A DNA stretch of 45,788 nt, taken from assembly GCA_003222155.1 (NCBI GenBank), contig QHUU01000063.1:68794-114581 (forward strand). Reading direction: 5' to 3'. Position numbers and translations under genes: made by a program. This document shows positions 7,392 through 14,724 of this stretch, piece by piece (the first letter of the stretch is position 1; each line of letters opens with the position of its first letter). The notes under the pieces are model-generated. The model was not told where the DNA came from. It did not search any database and saw nothing but the letters and a program-made list of their open reading frames with translations. This stretch comes from Gemmatimonadota bacterium (lineage in GTDB: Bacteria; Gemmatimonadota; Gemmatimonadetes; Gemmatimonadales; GWC2-71-9).

Positions 7392-7435
7392 AAAACCCCC
7401 AAAAGTCGCAAAATCGCCCTACGATGCCGCAAAAA
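7392..7435. promoter_or_regulatory. phased A-tracts upstream of the AraC-type gene (possible bent DNA)
   Basis: Runs of four or five A lie at 7392-7395, 7401-7404, 7410-7413 and 7431-7435, spaced 9, 9 and 21 bases apart, close to one or two helical turns. In such a GC-rich window this AT-rich patch is conspicuous. It lies in the divergent intergenic region between the AraC-type gene (minus) and the small lipoprotein (plus). Phased A-tracts are known to curve DNA. Confidence 0.4.
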
Positions 7436-7515
7436 CAGCCTAAGAAACAGACGCTTCCGCTCCGAGGTTCATGTGTCCTGTTGCGTCGTCACCACACCAA
7501 GGTTGCGGAGGTCAC

Positions 7516-7641
7516 ATGTCCCGTATTCGCGCCCTATTCGCGTTGCTCGTCGTCGCGTTCGCCCTCTCCACGGTCGCGTGTGCCGATGCCACCGGCCCCC
7601 GCCACGGCTGCGACGTTCAGAACAGCAATACCTGCAAGTAG
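7516..7641 (+). CDS. small exported peptide, putative lipoprotein (41 aa)
   Basis: The ATG at 7516 is preceded by GGAGG (7507-7511), four bases away. The 41-residue product starts with Met-Ser-Arg-Ile-Arg, has a hydrophobic core of about 14 residues, and reaches a cysteine at residue 22 in STVACADA. This resembles a relaxed lipobox, so a lipoprotein of about 20 mature residues, or simply a secreted peptide, is likely. The mature part contains two more cysteines (HGCDV and NTCK at the C-terminus). It is too short for routine gene calling. It runs toward the TPR gene, with 17 bases between the two stop codons. No homolog is known to me. Confidence 0.6.
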   Translation: MSRIRALFALLVVAFALSTVACADATGPRHGCDVQNSNTCK

Positions 7642-7658
7642 CCGCCCCACAGTCCGCT

Positions 7659-9017
7659 TCAACCGACGAGCTGCGCGAGGGACGCTGAGACTTGGCGCAG
7701 CTCGTCGGTCTGCACCACCGTCTCCGTCGTCTGCGGTTCCACGGCCAGCACCCGCTCGCAGTCCGCCAGCCCACTCCGAATCCGCTCGACGCGGAACTCC
7801 AACTCGTGCAGTCCGGCCGCGCCGGCGATCTCGAGCGCCTGTGTCAAGAGCGCTTCCGCGCGGCGGAACCTGCCGAACCGCGCTTGCCCGATACCCTGCT
7901 TCAGGTAGAAGTCCGCTAGGATGTTCGGGGGCATGTGCTCCAGGCGCTCGTCGCAGCGCTCGCGCCAGCGCGCGAAGCCGACGTGATCGCGTCTGTACGA
8001 GGCCGCGTGCATCAGCTCGATCAACGCGTTGCTGGTATTGTCGGGCGTCCCGCCGCGGCGGACGACCTCTGACAGCGCTCGCTCCGCCCCGACTGCGTCG
8101 CCCAAGGTCAGGAGCATCACGCCGACGTCGTTGAGGGCGCGCATCCGCGAGTCGTCCTCGTCGTAAAGCTCGAAGGCGCGCCAAATATGGGGAATTGCAT
8201 CGGGAGCCTGCCCCATGAGATGCAGCGCGACGCCGATGCCGTGCTCCGCACGCGCTTCCACGTCCCGCTCGCCGGCGACGTGAGCATCCGCGAGGATCCC
8301 CCGGAGCCTCCGCTCCGCTTCCGGGAGGTTGCCGCGACCCAGGATCGTGTTCGCCAGACCGATGCGGCTGAGCAGCGCCGAATAGCGGTCGCCCGCCGCG
8401 CTCGCCATCTCGCCCGCTTCCGCGTACGCGGCTTCCGCTTCGTCGAACCGATTGAGCTTACGGTGCACGCGCGCGAACCGCAGCCGGGCCGCGACCGCGT
8501 CCTTGGCCGACAGGCGGCTCGCGACCACCACGACCAGCGTCGTCAGCACGTCGACCGCTTCCTCCAGGCGCAACTCTTCTTCGAGGAAGTGCGCATACGC
8601 GAACAGGGCGGGTGCGATCAGCCGGATGTCGCCCAGCCGATGGGCGTCTGCCGTGCTCTCGGCGATGCCGTGCACGTGCGCGCCTTCGGTCGCCGCCGCC
8701 CGCAGCTCGGCGCAGAAGCGGTCGGTCGCGATCCACTGATAGTGGAACGCATCCCCCGACACGGGCGGCCGGTCCGGCGCCAGCAAATCGACGAGCCGCA
8801 GCGCGAGAAACGCACCCTGGCCAAGGCGCGCCTCGAGCGAGGTGGCGCCTTGAGGGCCGGACACCCGCTGGAGGAATATCGCATGAGGCAACGATTCGAA
8901 TTTCAGGCGCGAAGCCGGCATCCGGTCGGTCTCCCAGTCAGACTGGCTGGTGGTGTACCAAGCCAGGCCCAAGGCAGGGGTCATGCCTCGGTGCAACGCG
9001 CGGCCGGGTCGGAACAT
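7659..9017 (-). CDS. tetratricopeptide (TPR) repeat protein
   Basis: A 452-residue, all-helical soluble protein. TPR-like helical pairs run from about residue 150 to 420, with characteristic spacing in segments such as ARVHRKLNRFDEAEAAYAEA, LANTILGRGNLPEAERRL and KQGIGQARFGRFRRAEALL. There is no signal peptide or other domain, so it is a protein- or peptide-binding scaffold, possibly regulatory. The ATG at 9017 gives the longest product. The ATG at 8921 (residue 33) has a better-placed GGGAG and may be the real start. The last codons form one arm of a perfect 15-bp inverted repeat with bases just inside the gene. It converges with the small lipoprotein gene. Confidence 0.75.
   Translation of the reverse strand: MFRPGRALHRGMTPALGLAWYTTSQSDWETDRMPASRLKFESLPHAIFLQRVSGPQGATSLEARLGQGAFLALRLVDLLAPDRPPVSGDAFHYQWIATDRFCAELRAAATEGAHVHGIAESTADAHRLGDIRLIAPALFAYAHFLEEELRLEEAVDVLTTLVVVVASRLSAKDAVAARLRFARVHRKLNRFDEAEAAYAEAGEMASAAGDRYSALLSRIGLANTILGRGNLPEAERRLRGILADAHVAGERDVEARAEHGIGVALHLMGQAPDAIPHIWRAFELYDEDDSRMRALNDVGVMLLTLGDAVGAERALSEVVRRGGTPDNTSNALIELMHAASYRRDHVGFARWRERCDERLEHMPPNILADFYLKQGIGQARFGRFRRAEALLTQALEIAGAAGLHELEFRVERIRSGLADCERVLAVEPQTTETVVQTDELRQVSASLAQLVG
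7662..7709. repeat. perfect 15-bp inverted repeat at the TPR gene 3' end
   Basis: ACCGACGAGCTGCGC (7662-7676) and its exact complement GCGCAGCTCGTCGGT (7695-7709) are separated by 18 bases. The repeat is inside the final codons of the TPR gene and begins directly next to its stop codon. No U-run follows on either strand, so it is not a classical terminator. A bidirectional end-of-transcript hairpin between the two convergent genes is the simplest reading. Confidence 0.75.
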
Positions 9018-9123
9018 AGCGTTTTCCCTGGCGGCGCGTTAGGTCGCAATTCCCGCGTTTTCTCGCCTTTCACCGCACGATTCGGATGCCACTCGGACGG
9101 CCTTCCCTCGCCTTATTCGGCCC

Positions 9124-9552
9124 ATGCGCCGGGGCTTTACACTCGTCGAACTCGCGGTCGTGCTCGCGATTCTGGCCGTTGTGACGTCGCTCACACTCCC
9201 CCGCCTGCAAGGGCTGCTGGATTGGATCGCAGTCAACACCGCCGCCCAAGACGTCACCACCGCCCTGGCCGTGAGCCGCAACGCCGCGATCATGCAGGGC
9301 AGCCGGCGCCGGTTGGTCATCGCCCGTGATTCCCTCCGCATCGACCGCTGGGCGGGGGACTCCTGGGCGCCTCTGGAGCGCTGGCCCGGCCCGGATCGGC
9401 ACGGGGTCACCCTCGAGGTGTCGACCCCCGTGGTGGTGTTCGACCCGATCGGGCTCCCGTGGGGCGTGTCCAATACCAAGGTCGTGCTGCGGCGGGGTGT
9501 GCGATCTGAAACGATCACCATGTCCCGCCTGGGCCGGGTGAAGCGCTGGTAG
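9124..9552 (+). CDS. type II secretion / type IV pseudopilin, GspH-like
   Basis: A 142-residue pseudopilin. It has the class III prepilin leader: short positive N-terminus (MRRG), cleavage after Gly4, then FTLVELAVVLAILAVVTSL with Glu at mature position 5 and a single hydrophobic helix. The body (about residues 40-142) resembles the GspH beta-sandwich, with ALAVSRNAAIMQGSRRRLVI typical of GspH/FimT-like proteins. It would be processed by a prepilin peptidase and become a minor pseudopilin. It stands alone: no other secretion or pilus genes are nearby. Its transcript seems to run on for about 180 bases of hairpin-rich sequence to the terminator at 9697. Confidence 0.88.
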   Translation: MRRGFTLVELAVVLAILAVVTSLTLPRLQGLLDWIAVNTAAQDVTTALAVSRNAAIMQGSRRRLVIARDSLRIDRWAGDSWAPLERWPGPDRHGVTLEVSTPVVVFDPIGLPWGVSNTKVVLRRGVRSETITMSRLGRVKRW

Positions 9553-9731
9553 GGCGCAATGCAACCATTGGCGGGGGGACTGCATCAAACACACGTGGCG
9601 GATGAAACATCCGCCGCCCTCAGTCGTACGACAATAGGCAGAGCATCATACAAGGGTCGCGGCCGAAGTGTGACGGCCACTTCGCCCGACCGCCAGCCCG
9701 GGGCGCTGTAAGCCCCGGGTCTGGTTTTTTT
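9553..9731 (+). ncRNA. hairpin-rich 3' tail of the pseudopilin gene, possible sRNA
   Basis: There is no gene in these 179 bases, but three clean stem-loops occur in a row: GGCGGATG/CATCCGCC (9597-9604 with 9608-9615, 3-nt loop), CGAAGTG/CACTTCG (9664-9670 with 9678-9684), and the terminator at 9697-9731. The order resembles a 3'-UTR-derived small RNA. No independent promoter is convincing and I match it to no RNA family, so it may be only an untranslated tail. Confidence 0.35.
9697..9731 (+). terminator. strong intrinsic terminator
   Basis: CCCGGGGC (9697-9704) pairs perfectly with GCCCCGGG (9712-9719) around a 7-nt loop. After five bases comes a run of seven T (9725-9731). It ends plus-strand transcription from the pseudopilin region, shortly before the convergent YceI gene stop at 9755. 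Confidence 0.88.
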
Positions 9732-9754
9732 GGGGGGGGCGGAGGGGAGCCGTG

Positions 9755-10378
9755 TCAGTGGTCCGTGGAGCGGATCGCCACGGCGGCCACGTCGAATTCG
9801 ACGCGATCGGCGACTCTCACCGTTCCCGCCGGCCCCCCACGATACGGTTTGATGCCGAAGTCGCTCTGTTTCACGGAGAAACGCCCAGTCGCCTGAAGCG
9901 TGTCACCGGCGACCTGTAGTCGCACCACCACCGCGATGTCGCGCGTTTGTCCCCCGATCGTCAATCGCCCCTCGACTTGGAGTGCGTCGCCCGCGGGCGT
10001 CACCGCCGTCGAGACGAATGTGATGATCGGATACCGCTCGGGGTGGAGCACCTCACTCCGCATCGTCTCGGTGACCTTGCGGACCTCGGCCGTGTCGGGG
10101 GGCGTCACCACCTCGAGGCTGTCGACGGGCACGACCACCTCGACGCGCGAGTCGCCGGGGCTCGTCGGGTGATAGACGATCCGCCCGAACCACGCCCGGG
10201 CGCGGACGACGTGCGCGTGACCGGCAAACCCGAGCAGCCCGGCCTTGCCGGTTTTCACTTCGAAGCGACTCGCGGGCGTGATGACGTACGCCACGGAATC
10301 GCGCTCGGCCTGTGCCGCCCCCGGAGCGGGACCCGACCAGAGCGCCGCGGCGAGTAGCACACACCGCGTCGCCGTCAT
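9755..10378 (-). CDS. YceI-family periplasmic protein
   Basis: A 207-residue exported protein with a signal peptide (about residues 1-24, ending Gly-Ala-Ala-Gln-Ala) followed by a YceI-like lipocalin-type beta-barrel. Family features include SRFEVKTGKAGLLGFAGHAH near the start of the domain, RYPIITFVSTAVTP and VEGRLTIGGQTRDI in the middle, and FSVKQSDFGIKPYRGG near the C-terminus. YceI proteins bind isoprenoid-like or amphiphilic lipids; the ligand here is unknown. It is the second gene of a pair: its ATG overlaps the stop of the NAD-binding protein gene (ATGA). Confidence 0.88.
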   Translation of the reverse strand: MTATRCVLLAAALWSGPAPGAAQAERDSVAYVITPASRFEVKTGKAGLLGFAGHAHVVRARAWFGRIVYHPTSPGDSRVEVVVPVDSLEVVTPPDTAEVRKVTETMRSEVLHPERYPIITFVSTAVTPAGDALQVEGRLTIGGQTRDIAVVVRLQVAGDTLQATGRFSVKQSDFGIKPYRGGPAGTVRVADRVEFDVAAVAIRSTDH

Positions 10379-11274
10379 CGCCGTCCCCCGCCGAGGTAAC
10401 GCGTCAGCCCTGCGTCGAACGGCAGCGCCCGAATACCGAACACCGGCTCGAGCGCGTTTGCGGGAGTAGCGCTGCCCTCCACCAGCATCTGGAGCTGGTC
10501 CGCGGTGATCGGAGCCAGCGGCCCAGCCACGCCGAGTGCCGCGGCTGCCGCGCGCGCAACGGCGAGCGGCACATGCAGGAGAGGGCGCGGATGACCGGCG
10601 GCCCGGCCGATGGCGCGCACGAACTCCTCGTAGGTCAGCGCCGCCGGCCCCCCAAGCTCGAACGCGCCCTCGAGCGCGGGACGCTCGACCGCGAGAGCGA
10701 ACGCGAGGGCGACGTCTTCGATCCAGACGGGCTGCGTCGGGAAACGGCCGTCACCGAAAACGGGCACCAGGGGTGACCAGCGGTGCAGGCGGGCGAGCAT
10801 GCGGATCGGCTTGTTTTCGGGACCGCTGATGATCGATGGCCGGAAGATGGCGTGCGACAGGCCGGAGCCCCGCACCAGCTCCTCGGCGCGCCATTTGGTC
10901 CGGTGATAGCGGGTCGCCCGCGGCTCGTCACGCGCACCGACCGCACTCATGTGCACGAACCTGCGAACGCCCGCGTCGCGCGCGGCCGTCAGCAGGCGCC
11001 GCGTGCCCTCGACGTGCACCGCTTCGAACGTCGCGGCGCCCCCCTCCACGATGATTCCGACCAGATGCACGACGACGTCGGCGCCCTGGGTCAAAGCCGT
11101 GATGGCCGCCGGGTCCGCCAAATCGCCGGGCGTGCGCTCGACGGGGAGCCCGTCGAGCACCCGGCGGCGACCGTCCCTCCGGACTAGCGCGCGGACGCGA
11201 TGGCCGCGGTGAGCGAGCAACGTGGTGACGTGCCGCCCCACGAATCCACTGCCTCCGGTGACGGCGATCAGCAC
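10375..11274 (-). CDS. NAD(P)-binding epimerase/dehydratase-like protein (NDUFA9-like SDR)
   Basis: A 299-residue extended/atypical short-chain dehydrogenase. The N-terminal Rossmann motif is VTGGSGFVGRH (about residues 5-15). Next come the strand DVVVHLVGI (about 70) and MSAVGARDEPRATRYHRTKWRAEE, split here as MSAVGARDEP and YHRTKWRAEE, which gives the YxxxK catalytic pair in atypical spacing. The second half has SIISGPENKPI and QPVWIEDVALA, typical of NDUFA9/complex I-associated or quinone-related SDRs. The GTG at 11274 was chosen as the first residue of the Rossmann strand, since the frame upstream is antisense to another gene. Substrate unknown. It lies 22 bp after the HD-GYP gene and overlaps yceI. 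Confidence 0.85.
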   Translation of the reverse strand: MLIAVTGGSGFVGRHVTTLLAHRGHRVRALVRRDGRRRVLDGLPVERTPGDLADPAAITALTQGADVVVHLVGIIVEGGAATFEAVHVEGTRRLLTAARDAGVRRFVHMSAVGARDEPRATRYHRTKWRAEELVRGSGLSHAIFRPSIISGPENKPIRMLARLHRWSPLVPVFGDGRFPTQPVWIEDVALAFALAVERPALEGAFELGGPAALTYEEFVRAIGRAAGHPRPLLHVPLAVARAAAAALGVAGPLAPITADQLQMLVEGSATPANALEPVFGIRALPFDAGLTRYLGGGRR

Positions 11275-11296
11275 AGGGGACGACGGAAGGAGGTGC

Positions 11297-12373
11297 TCAG
11301 GCGGTCGTCGTGTCCCCGCCGTCGTCGAGGAACACCAGCGTCCGGCGCCGGGCCACGACGCTCGACAGCGCCTCGAACACCGCGGGGTCGAGCACCGTCC
11401 CCACGAGGTCGGCGCTGCGCGCGATGGCCTTGTCCGGGGGCATCTTCTCCTGGTATGCCCGCGAGGTAGTGAGCGCGTCGTAGACCTCGGCGGCCCCGAT
11501 GACCCGCGCCGAGAGCGGGATCGCTTCGCCGCGCAGCCCGTCCGGATAGCCCGTCCCGTCGAAGCGCTCATGGTGATGCCGTACTGCCGGGATGATGTCG
11601 CCAAGGTGTGTGAGGGGGGCGAGGATCTGGGATCCGATGATGACGTGCTGCCGCACGTGCTCGAACTCCTCCGGCGTGAGGGCGCCCTGCTTGTTCAAGA
11701 CCGCCTCTCGCGTGCCGATTTTCCCGATGTCGTGCAACCGGCCTGCGATGCGCACCAGCTCCACGTCCTCTTCCGACATGCCGAGGTGGTGGGCCACGGT
11801 GGCGGAGAGGTCGGCCACACGCGCCGAGTGGCCCCGCATGTAGGGGTCTTTGGCCTCGAGGGCATTGACGAGAGCCTCGAGCGTCGCGATCGACAAGCGC
11901 TCGAGCTTCATGCGCTCGCGCTGCAGCTCGGCGGTCCGGGTGGTGACTTCCTCCTTCAGCCACTGGTTGAGCTGGCGGTTCTCGAGCAGCATCTCGCGCC
12001 GCTTGAGGGCGCGTTGGACGGCGCGGCCCAGGTCGGCCAGCTCGATCGGCTTGGTGAGGTAGTCCATGGCTCCACGCTGCATGCACAATGCGGCGCTGGT
12101 CGCGTCGTTGACGGCCGTGAGCATGAGGATCGCCAGCTCCGGCTCGATCTCGAGCGCCGCGGGCACCAGGTCCACGCCGCTCGTGCCGGGCATACGGATG
12201 TCGCACAGCATGAGGGCGATGCGATGGCGCTTGAGCTGCTGCAGCGCCTCGTCCCCCGAGCCGGCGGCATACACTTCGAATTGCTGCTGCTGCAGGAACT
12301 TCTTGAGGGCGTTCCGGATGGGCTCCTCGTCGTCCACGACCAGGATCTGGACGGGCCCCGCCATGTCGGCCAC
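11297..12373 (-). CDS. response regulator with HD-GYP phosphodiesterase output
   Basis: A predicted cyclic-di-GMP phosphodiesterase under phosphorelay control, 358 residues. The receiver domain occupies about residues 8-125, with VVDDEEPI, phospho-acceptor Asp in LMLCDIRMPG (about 58) and Lys in YLTKPIEL (about 108). A coiled-coil linker follows (about 120-160). The HD-GYP domain runs from about 160 to 345, with the metal-binding His-Asp in RLHDIGKIG and the signature HHHERFDGTGYPDGLRGE near 270. All signature residues appear intact, so it is probably active. The GTG start at 12373 follows AAGGAG by 8 bases, better placed than the ATG at 12364. No cognate kinase is in the window. Confidence 0.93.
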   Translation of the reverse strand: MADMAGPVQILVVDDEEPIRNALKKFLQQQQFEVYAAGSGDEALQQLKRHRIALMLCDIRMPGTSGVDLVPAALEIEPELAILMLTAVNDATSAALCMQRGAMDYLTKPIELADLGRAVQRALKRREMLLENRQLNQWLKEEVTTRTAELQRERMKLERLSIATLEALVNALEAKDPYMRGHSARVADLSATVAHHLGMSEEDVELVRIAGRLHDIGKIGTREAVLNKQGALTPEEFEHVRQHVIIGSQILAPLTHLGDIIPAVRHHHERFDGTGYPDGLRGEAIPLSARVIGAAEVYDALTTSRAYQEKMPPDKAIARSADLVGTVLDPAVFEALSSVVARRRTLVFLDDGGDTTTA

Positions 12374-12454
12374 TCTCTCGACTCCTTGGGTGATGCACCG
12401 GATAATGGCGCCGCCCGGTGCGTCTGGATAGCCCCGACCGGGCGGCGGCGGCGC

Positions 12455-13339
12455 TCAGGCCGCCGCGACGAACGTGAGGTCGACCGGGGCCGGGATGAGT
12501 CCCGCCCGATGTGCCCGCGCCAGCAGCTCCGCCACGGCCCGGCGGCCGGTCTCTCCGTAGTCCACGGTGTAATCGTTCACGTACATGCCGACGAAGCGAT
12601 CGGTGCCGGCGTCGTCGAGCCCGCGGCTGTAGCCCCTCGCATGCGCCAGCGCCTCGGCCCGGTGGGCAAGTCCGTACTGTATGCTCGCCTTCAAGTCCCG
12701 TGCGATGTCGCGCATCAAGGCTTGCCCGAGGTCCCGGCGCACCACGTTGCCGCCGAGCGGCAACGGCAGCCCCGTCTCGACGTGCCACCACTCGCCCAGG
12801 TCCACCCACAGGTGCAGCCCGCGGTCGGCGTAGGTGAGCTGGCCCTCGTGGATCAGCAGTCCCGCGTCCGCCCGGCCCGTCATCACGAACTGCTCGATCT
12901 GATCGAACGGCACGACCACGTAGCGGGCAGCGGGCTGAAACAGCTTGAGGCCGAGAAACGCCGTGGTGAGCTCGCCAGGGACGGCAATGCGCACCGCGGA
13001 CTCGGCGAGCGCCGCGCGCGGATCGGCTGGCCGCGGGGCGCGCGCCACGATCCGCGGCCCGTAGCGGTCGCCGAAGCTCGCCCCATGGGCGAGCAGCGCG
13101 TAGCGCTGCGCGAGGTACGCGTAGGCGTGCAGTGAGACCGCCGTGACTTCGAGCTCCCCCTGCAACGCGCGCCGGTTGAGCGATTCGATGTCGCCCAGCT
13201 CGTGTTCGTAGCGCCGACCGCCGGTGTCGATCTTTCCGGCCGCCAGCGCCCAGAACATGAAGGCGTCGTCGGCGTCCGGGCTGTGCGCCAGGTGGATCGT
13301 GCGGAGCGGGGGGCGGGGAGGAGGGGGCTCAGCGGCCAC
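12455..13339 (-). CDS. mqnD: 1,4-dihydroxy-6-naphthoate synthase (MqnD), futalosine menaquinone pathway
   Basis: A 294-residue enzyme of the futalosine route, converting cyclic dehypoxanthinyl futalosine to 1,4-dihydroxy-6-naphthoate. It has the periplasmic-binding-protein fold but no signal peptide. Recognisable segments are LAHSPDADDAFMFWALAAGK at about residues 17-36 (ligand loop), DIESLNRRALQGELEVTAVS (about 50-70), VRIAVPGELTTAFLGLKLF (about 116-134) and LPLPLGGNVVRRDLG (about 190-205). MqnA shares the fold, but the HSPDADDAFMF opening and gene length favour MqnD. The GTG start overlaps the end of the zinc-ribbon gene by 11 bp. No other mqn gene is in the window, so the pathway is scattered. 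Confidence 0.85.
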   Translation of the reverse strand: MAAEPPPPRPPLRTIHLAHSPDADDAFMFWALAAGKIDTGGRRYEHELGDIESLNRRALQGELEVTAVSLHAYAYLAQRYALLAHGASFGDRYGPRIVARAPRPADPRAALAESAVRIAVPGELTTAFLGLKLFQPAARYVVVPFDQIEQFVMTGRADAGLLIHEGQLTYADRGLHLWVDLGEWWHVETGLPLPLGGNVVRRDLGQALMRDIARDLKASIQYGLAHRAEALAHARGYSRGLDDAGTDRFVGMYVNDYTVDYGETGRRAVAELLARAHRAGLIPAPVDLTFVAAA

Positions 13340-14030
13340 GCGTCGACTTGCCGGCGGTCACCTGCTTCGCCTGGTCGCGGAAGGAATCGAGGTTCTGCAC
13401 GTGGTCAGCGTACTCCGGCCGCCGGCGCGCGCGCTCGGCCGCCTCGTGCTGCAGGAACGCCCGATAGGCGCGCAGGGCGCCGGGGGTGTCGTGGGTCAGC
13501 TCGAGGGCGCGGGCGCGCAGCATGAACCCGAACAAGTGCGTGGGCACCGCTCGCCGGATCGTGTCGGCCTGGGCCAGTGCTGCTGCGGCGTTGCCGCCGG
13601 TCAGGTCGAGAACGCCGACGTGGTAGCGGGCGTCGACGTCGAGCGCGGGCAGCATGGTGTACGCTTGCAGCGCCATCGGCAGGAAGAACTCCGCGCTGTC
13701 GGACTTCCCCTGCGAGTGCAGCGACATCACCCGATTGTACAGCCTGGTGGCGCGCTCTTCGGGGGACATCTGGGAAATGTCGGGAGGCGGGATACGGGAA
13801 GCGGGAAGCGGCCCATCCTCCACCCCTCCCGCGTCCCCAGTCCCCCTTCCCGCCGAGCCCCCCAGCCGGAACGCGAGCACCGTCAACAGCGCCCCCGCGG
13901 CCGCGCCCGCTACGCCCCAGGGGAGGCCGGCCCGCCAGCCGGCCGCCTGTCCGCCGCTCACCTGGGCGCCGCACCGGTGACAGAACTTTGCCGTGGCCGC
14001 GAGCGCCGCTCCGCACGCATGACAGTTCAT
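13329..14030 (-). CDS. membrane-anchored zinc-ribbon protein with TPR-like region
   Basis: A 233-residue protein. The N-terminus is a zinc ribbon (MNCHACGAAL and KFCHRCGAQV: two CxxC pairs, residues 3-22). A single transmembrane helix follows at about residues 36-54, then a Gly/Pro linker, then helical repeats (about 90-220) resembling TPR units (for example ATRLYNRVMSLHSQGKSDSA and ALAQADTIRRAVP). The ribbon should be cytoplasmic and the helices outside. The ATG at 14030 is chosen because the ribbon begins there. It overlaps the mqnD start by 11 bp, so the two are probably co-transcribed, but no functional link to menaquinone is evident. Confidence 0.75.
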   Translation of the reverse strand: MNCHACGAALAATAKFCHRCGAQVSGGQAAGWRAGLPWGVAGAAAGALLTVLAFRLGGSAGRGTGDAGGVEDGPLPASRIPPPDISQMSPEERATRLYNRVMSLHSQGKSDSAEFFLPMALQAYTMLPALDVDARYHVGVLDLTGGNAAAALAQADTIRRAVPTHLFGFMLRARALELTHDTPGALRAYRAFLQHEAAERARRRPEYADHVQNLDSFRDQAKQVTAGKSTRGR

Positions 14031-14096
14031 GGAGGGCGGGAAATCTAACTGGCGAGAAGGCTCAGGGCAGCGTAGTGTACTCCCCATGACCCGCGA

Positions 14097-14168
14097 TACG
14101 ACGCTACGACGCCACGTCATACGAGGTGCGACGCGGACCTTCCTAGAACGTAGCGTCGTGGCGTCGTA
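14097..14168. repeat. imperfect 21-bp inverted repeat between divergent genes
   Basis: The left arm 14097-14117 and right arm 14148-14168 are complementary over 21 bases except for two positions. The left arm is itself made of an 8-nt direct unit (ACGACGCT, ACGACGCC). The repeat lies in the divergent region between the zinc-ribbon gene (minus) and the 89-residue gene (plus), so it is not a terminator. It belongs with the other short-unit arrays near 1288, 16201 and 17632. Confidence 0.75.
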
Positions 14169-14177
14169 CAACGGCCC

Positions 14178-14447
14178 ATGAGCGCTCCCTTTCCCGGGCA
14201 CGACCGCGCCAAGCACATGGGTGAGCTGAAGCGTGGCGACGAGCGCTGGGACGTCTTCATGGAGGTGCAGCCCGACCCGGAAGTGGGCCCCGGGGCCGTG
14301 CGGGGGCGGCTGCACTTCGCGAGCGGCGAGCGGCACCGCACTACCAGCTGGATCTTCCTGGAGTGGTCGGAGCGCGAGGTCCAGGAGAGGTTCGGGGAAT
14401 TTTCGGCAGTGGAGTTATGGCACTTTGTGGAGTCCCTGAATAGCTGA
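14178..14447 (+). CDS. hypothetical small protein
   Basis: An 89-residue soluble protein with no recognised domain. The sequence looks real: mixed strand/helix pattern, balanced charge, several aromatic residues (RWDVFMEVQPDPE, TTSWIFLEWSEREV, ELWHFVESLNS). No Shine-Dalgarno sequence precedes the ATG. It stands alone between the inverted repeat at 14097 and the glutamine synthetase control region. Confidence 0.6.
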   Translation: MSAPFPGHDRAKHMGELKRGDERWDVFMEVQPDPEVGPGAVRGRLHFASGERHRTTSWIFLEWSEREVQERFGEFSAVELWHFVESLNS

Positions 14448-14466
14448 CACGGCCGTGTTGATAAGC

Positions 14467-14494
14467 GTGCAGTTTTTGCACATTTTGATGTGCA
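14467..14494. promoter_or_regulatory. overlapping TGCA palindromes upstream of glnA
   Basis: GTGCA-N5-TGCAC (14467-14481) overlaps TGCACA-N6-TGTGCA (14477-14494), giving three TGCA half-sites in 28 bases. The second palindrome resembles, with one base wider spacing, the TGCACC-N5-GGTGCA site of the nitrogen regulator NtrC. It lies about 70 bases before the -35 box of glnA, a suitable position for an activator. The identity of the binding protein is inference. Confidence 0.45.
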
Positions 14495-14530
14495 TCGGGC
14501 GCCAAAAGACGAGTCGTCCTGCGAAGCGGC

Positions 14531-14554
14531 GTGTCAATGTTGCGTGCGTGACAC
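14531..14554. promoter_or_regulatory. GTGTCA-N12-TGACAC palindrome next to the glnA -35 box
   Basis: Perfect 6-bp half-sites at 14531-14536 and 14549-14554. A third TGACAC half-site lies at 14563-14568 and overlaps the -35 box itself. The placement suits an operator for a repressor or a proximal activator. Confidence 0.4.
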
Positions 14555-14561
14555 GAAGTGG

Positions 14562-14590
14562 TTGACACCGTGCAACGGCCTCGGTACCTT
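14562..14590 (+). promoter_or_regulatory. sigma70-type promoter of glnA
   Basis: A perfect TTGACA (14562-14567), 17-base spacer, then TACCTT (14585-14590). Initiation near 14597 would give a leader of about 128 bases before the ATG at 14725. The leader contains GC-rich stems (around CGGCCGGGCG), and I recognise no known glutamine riboswitch in it. Confidence 0.7.
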
Positions 14591-14724
14591 CCCGCATGCC
14601 TGCCGTAATCCCCGATAGGGAATCACTGCGAGCCTGTTGCGCCCGGCCGGGCGCGCGGCTGGCGTCGTTCGTGGCATCAAGCGTGCACGTGCGTGAGTGA
14701 CCCGAGCCCTCTGAGGAGCGACCC

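Noticed and set aside
11222-13135. 637-residue plus-strand frame
   Set aside because: It is antisense to the HD-GYP and mqnD genes, whose domains are unmistakable; the product is Arg/His/Gly-rich without any fold-like pattern.
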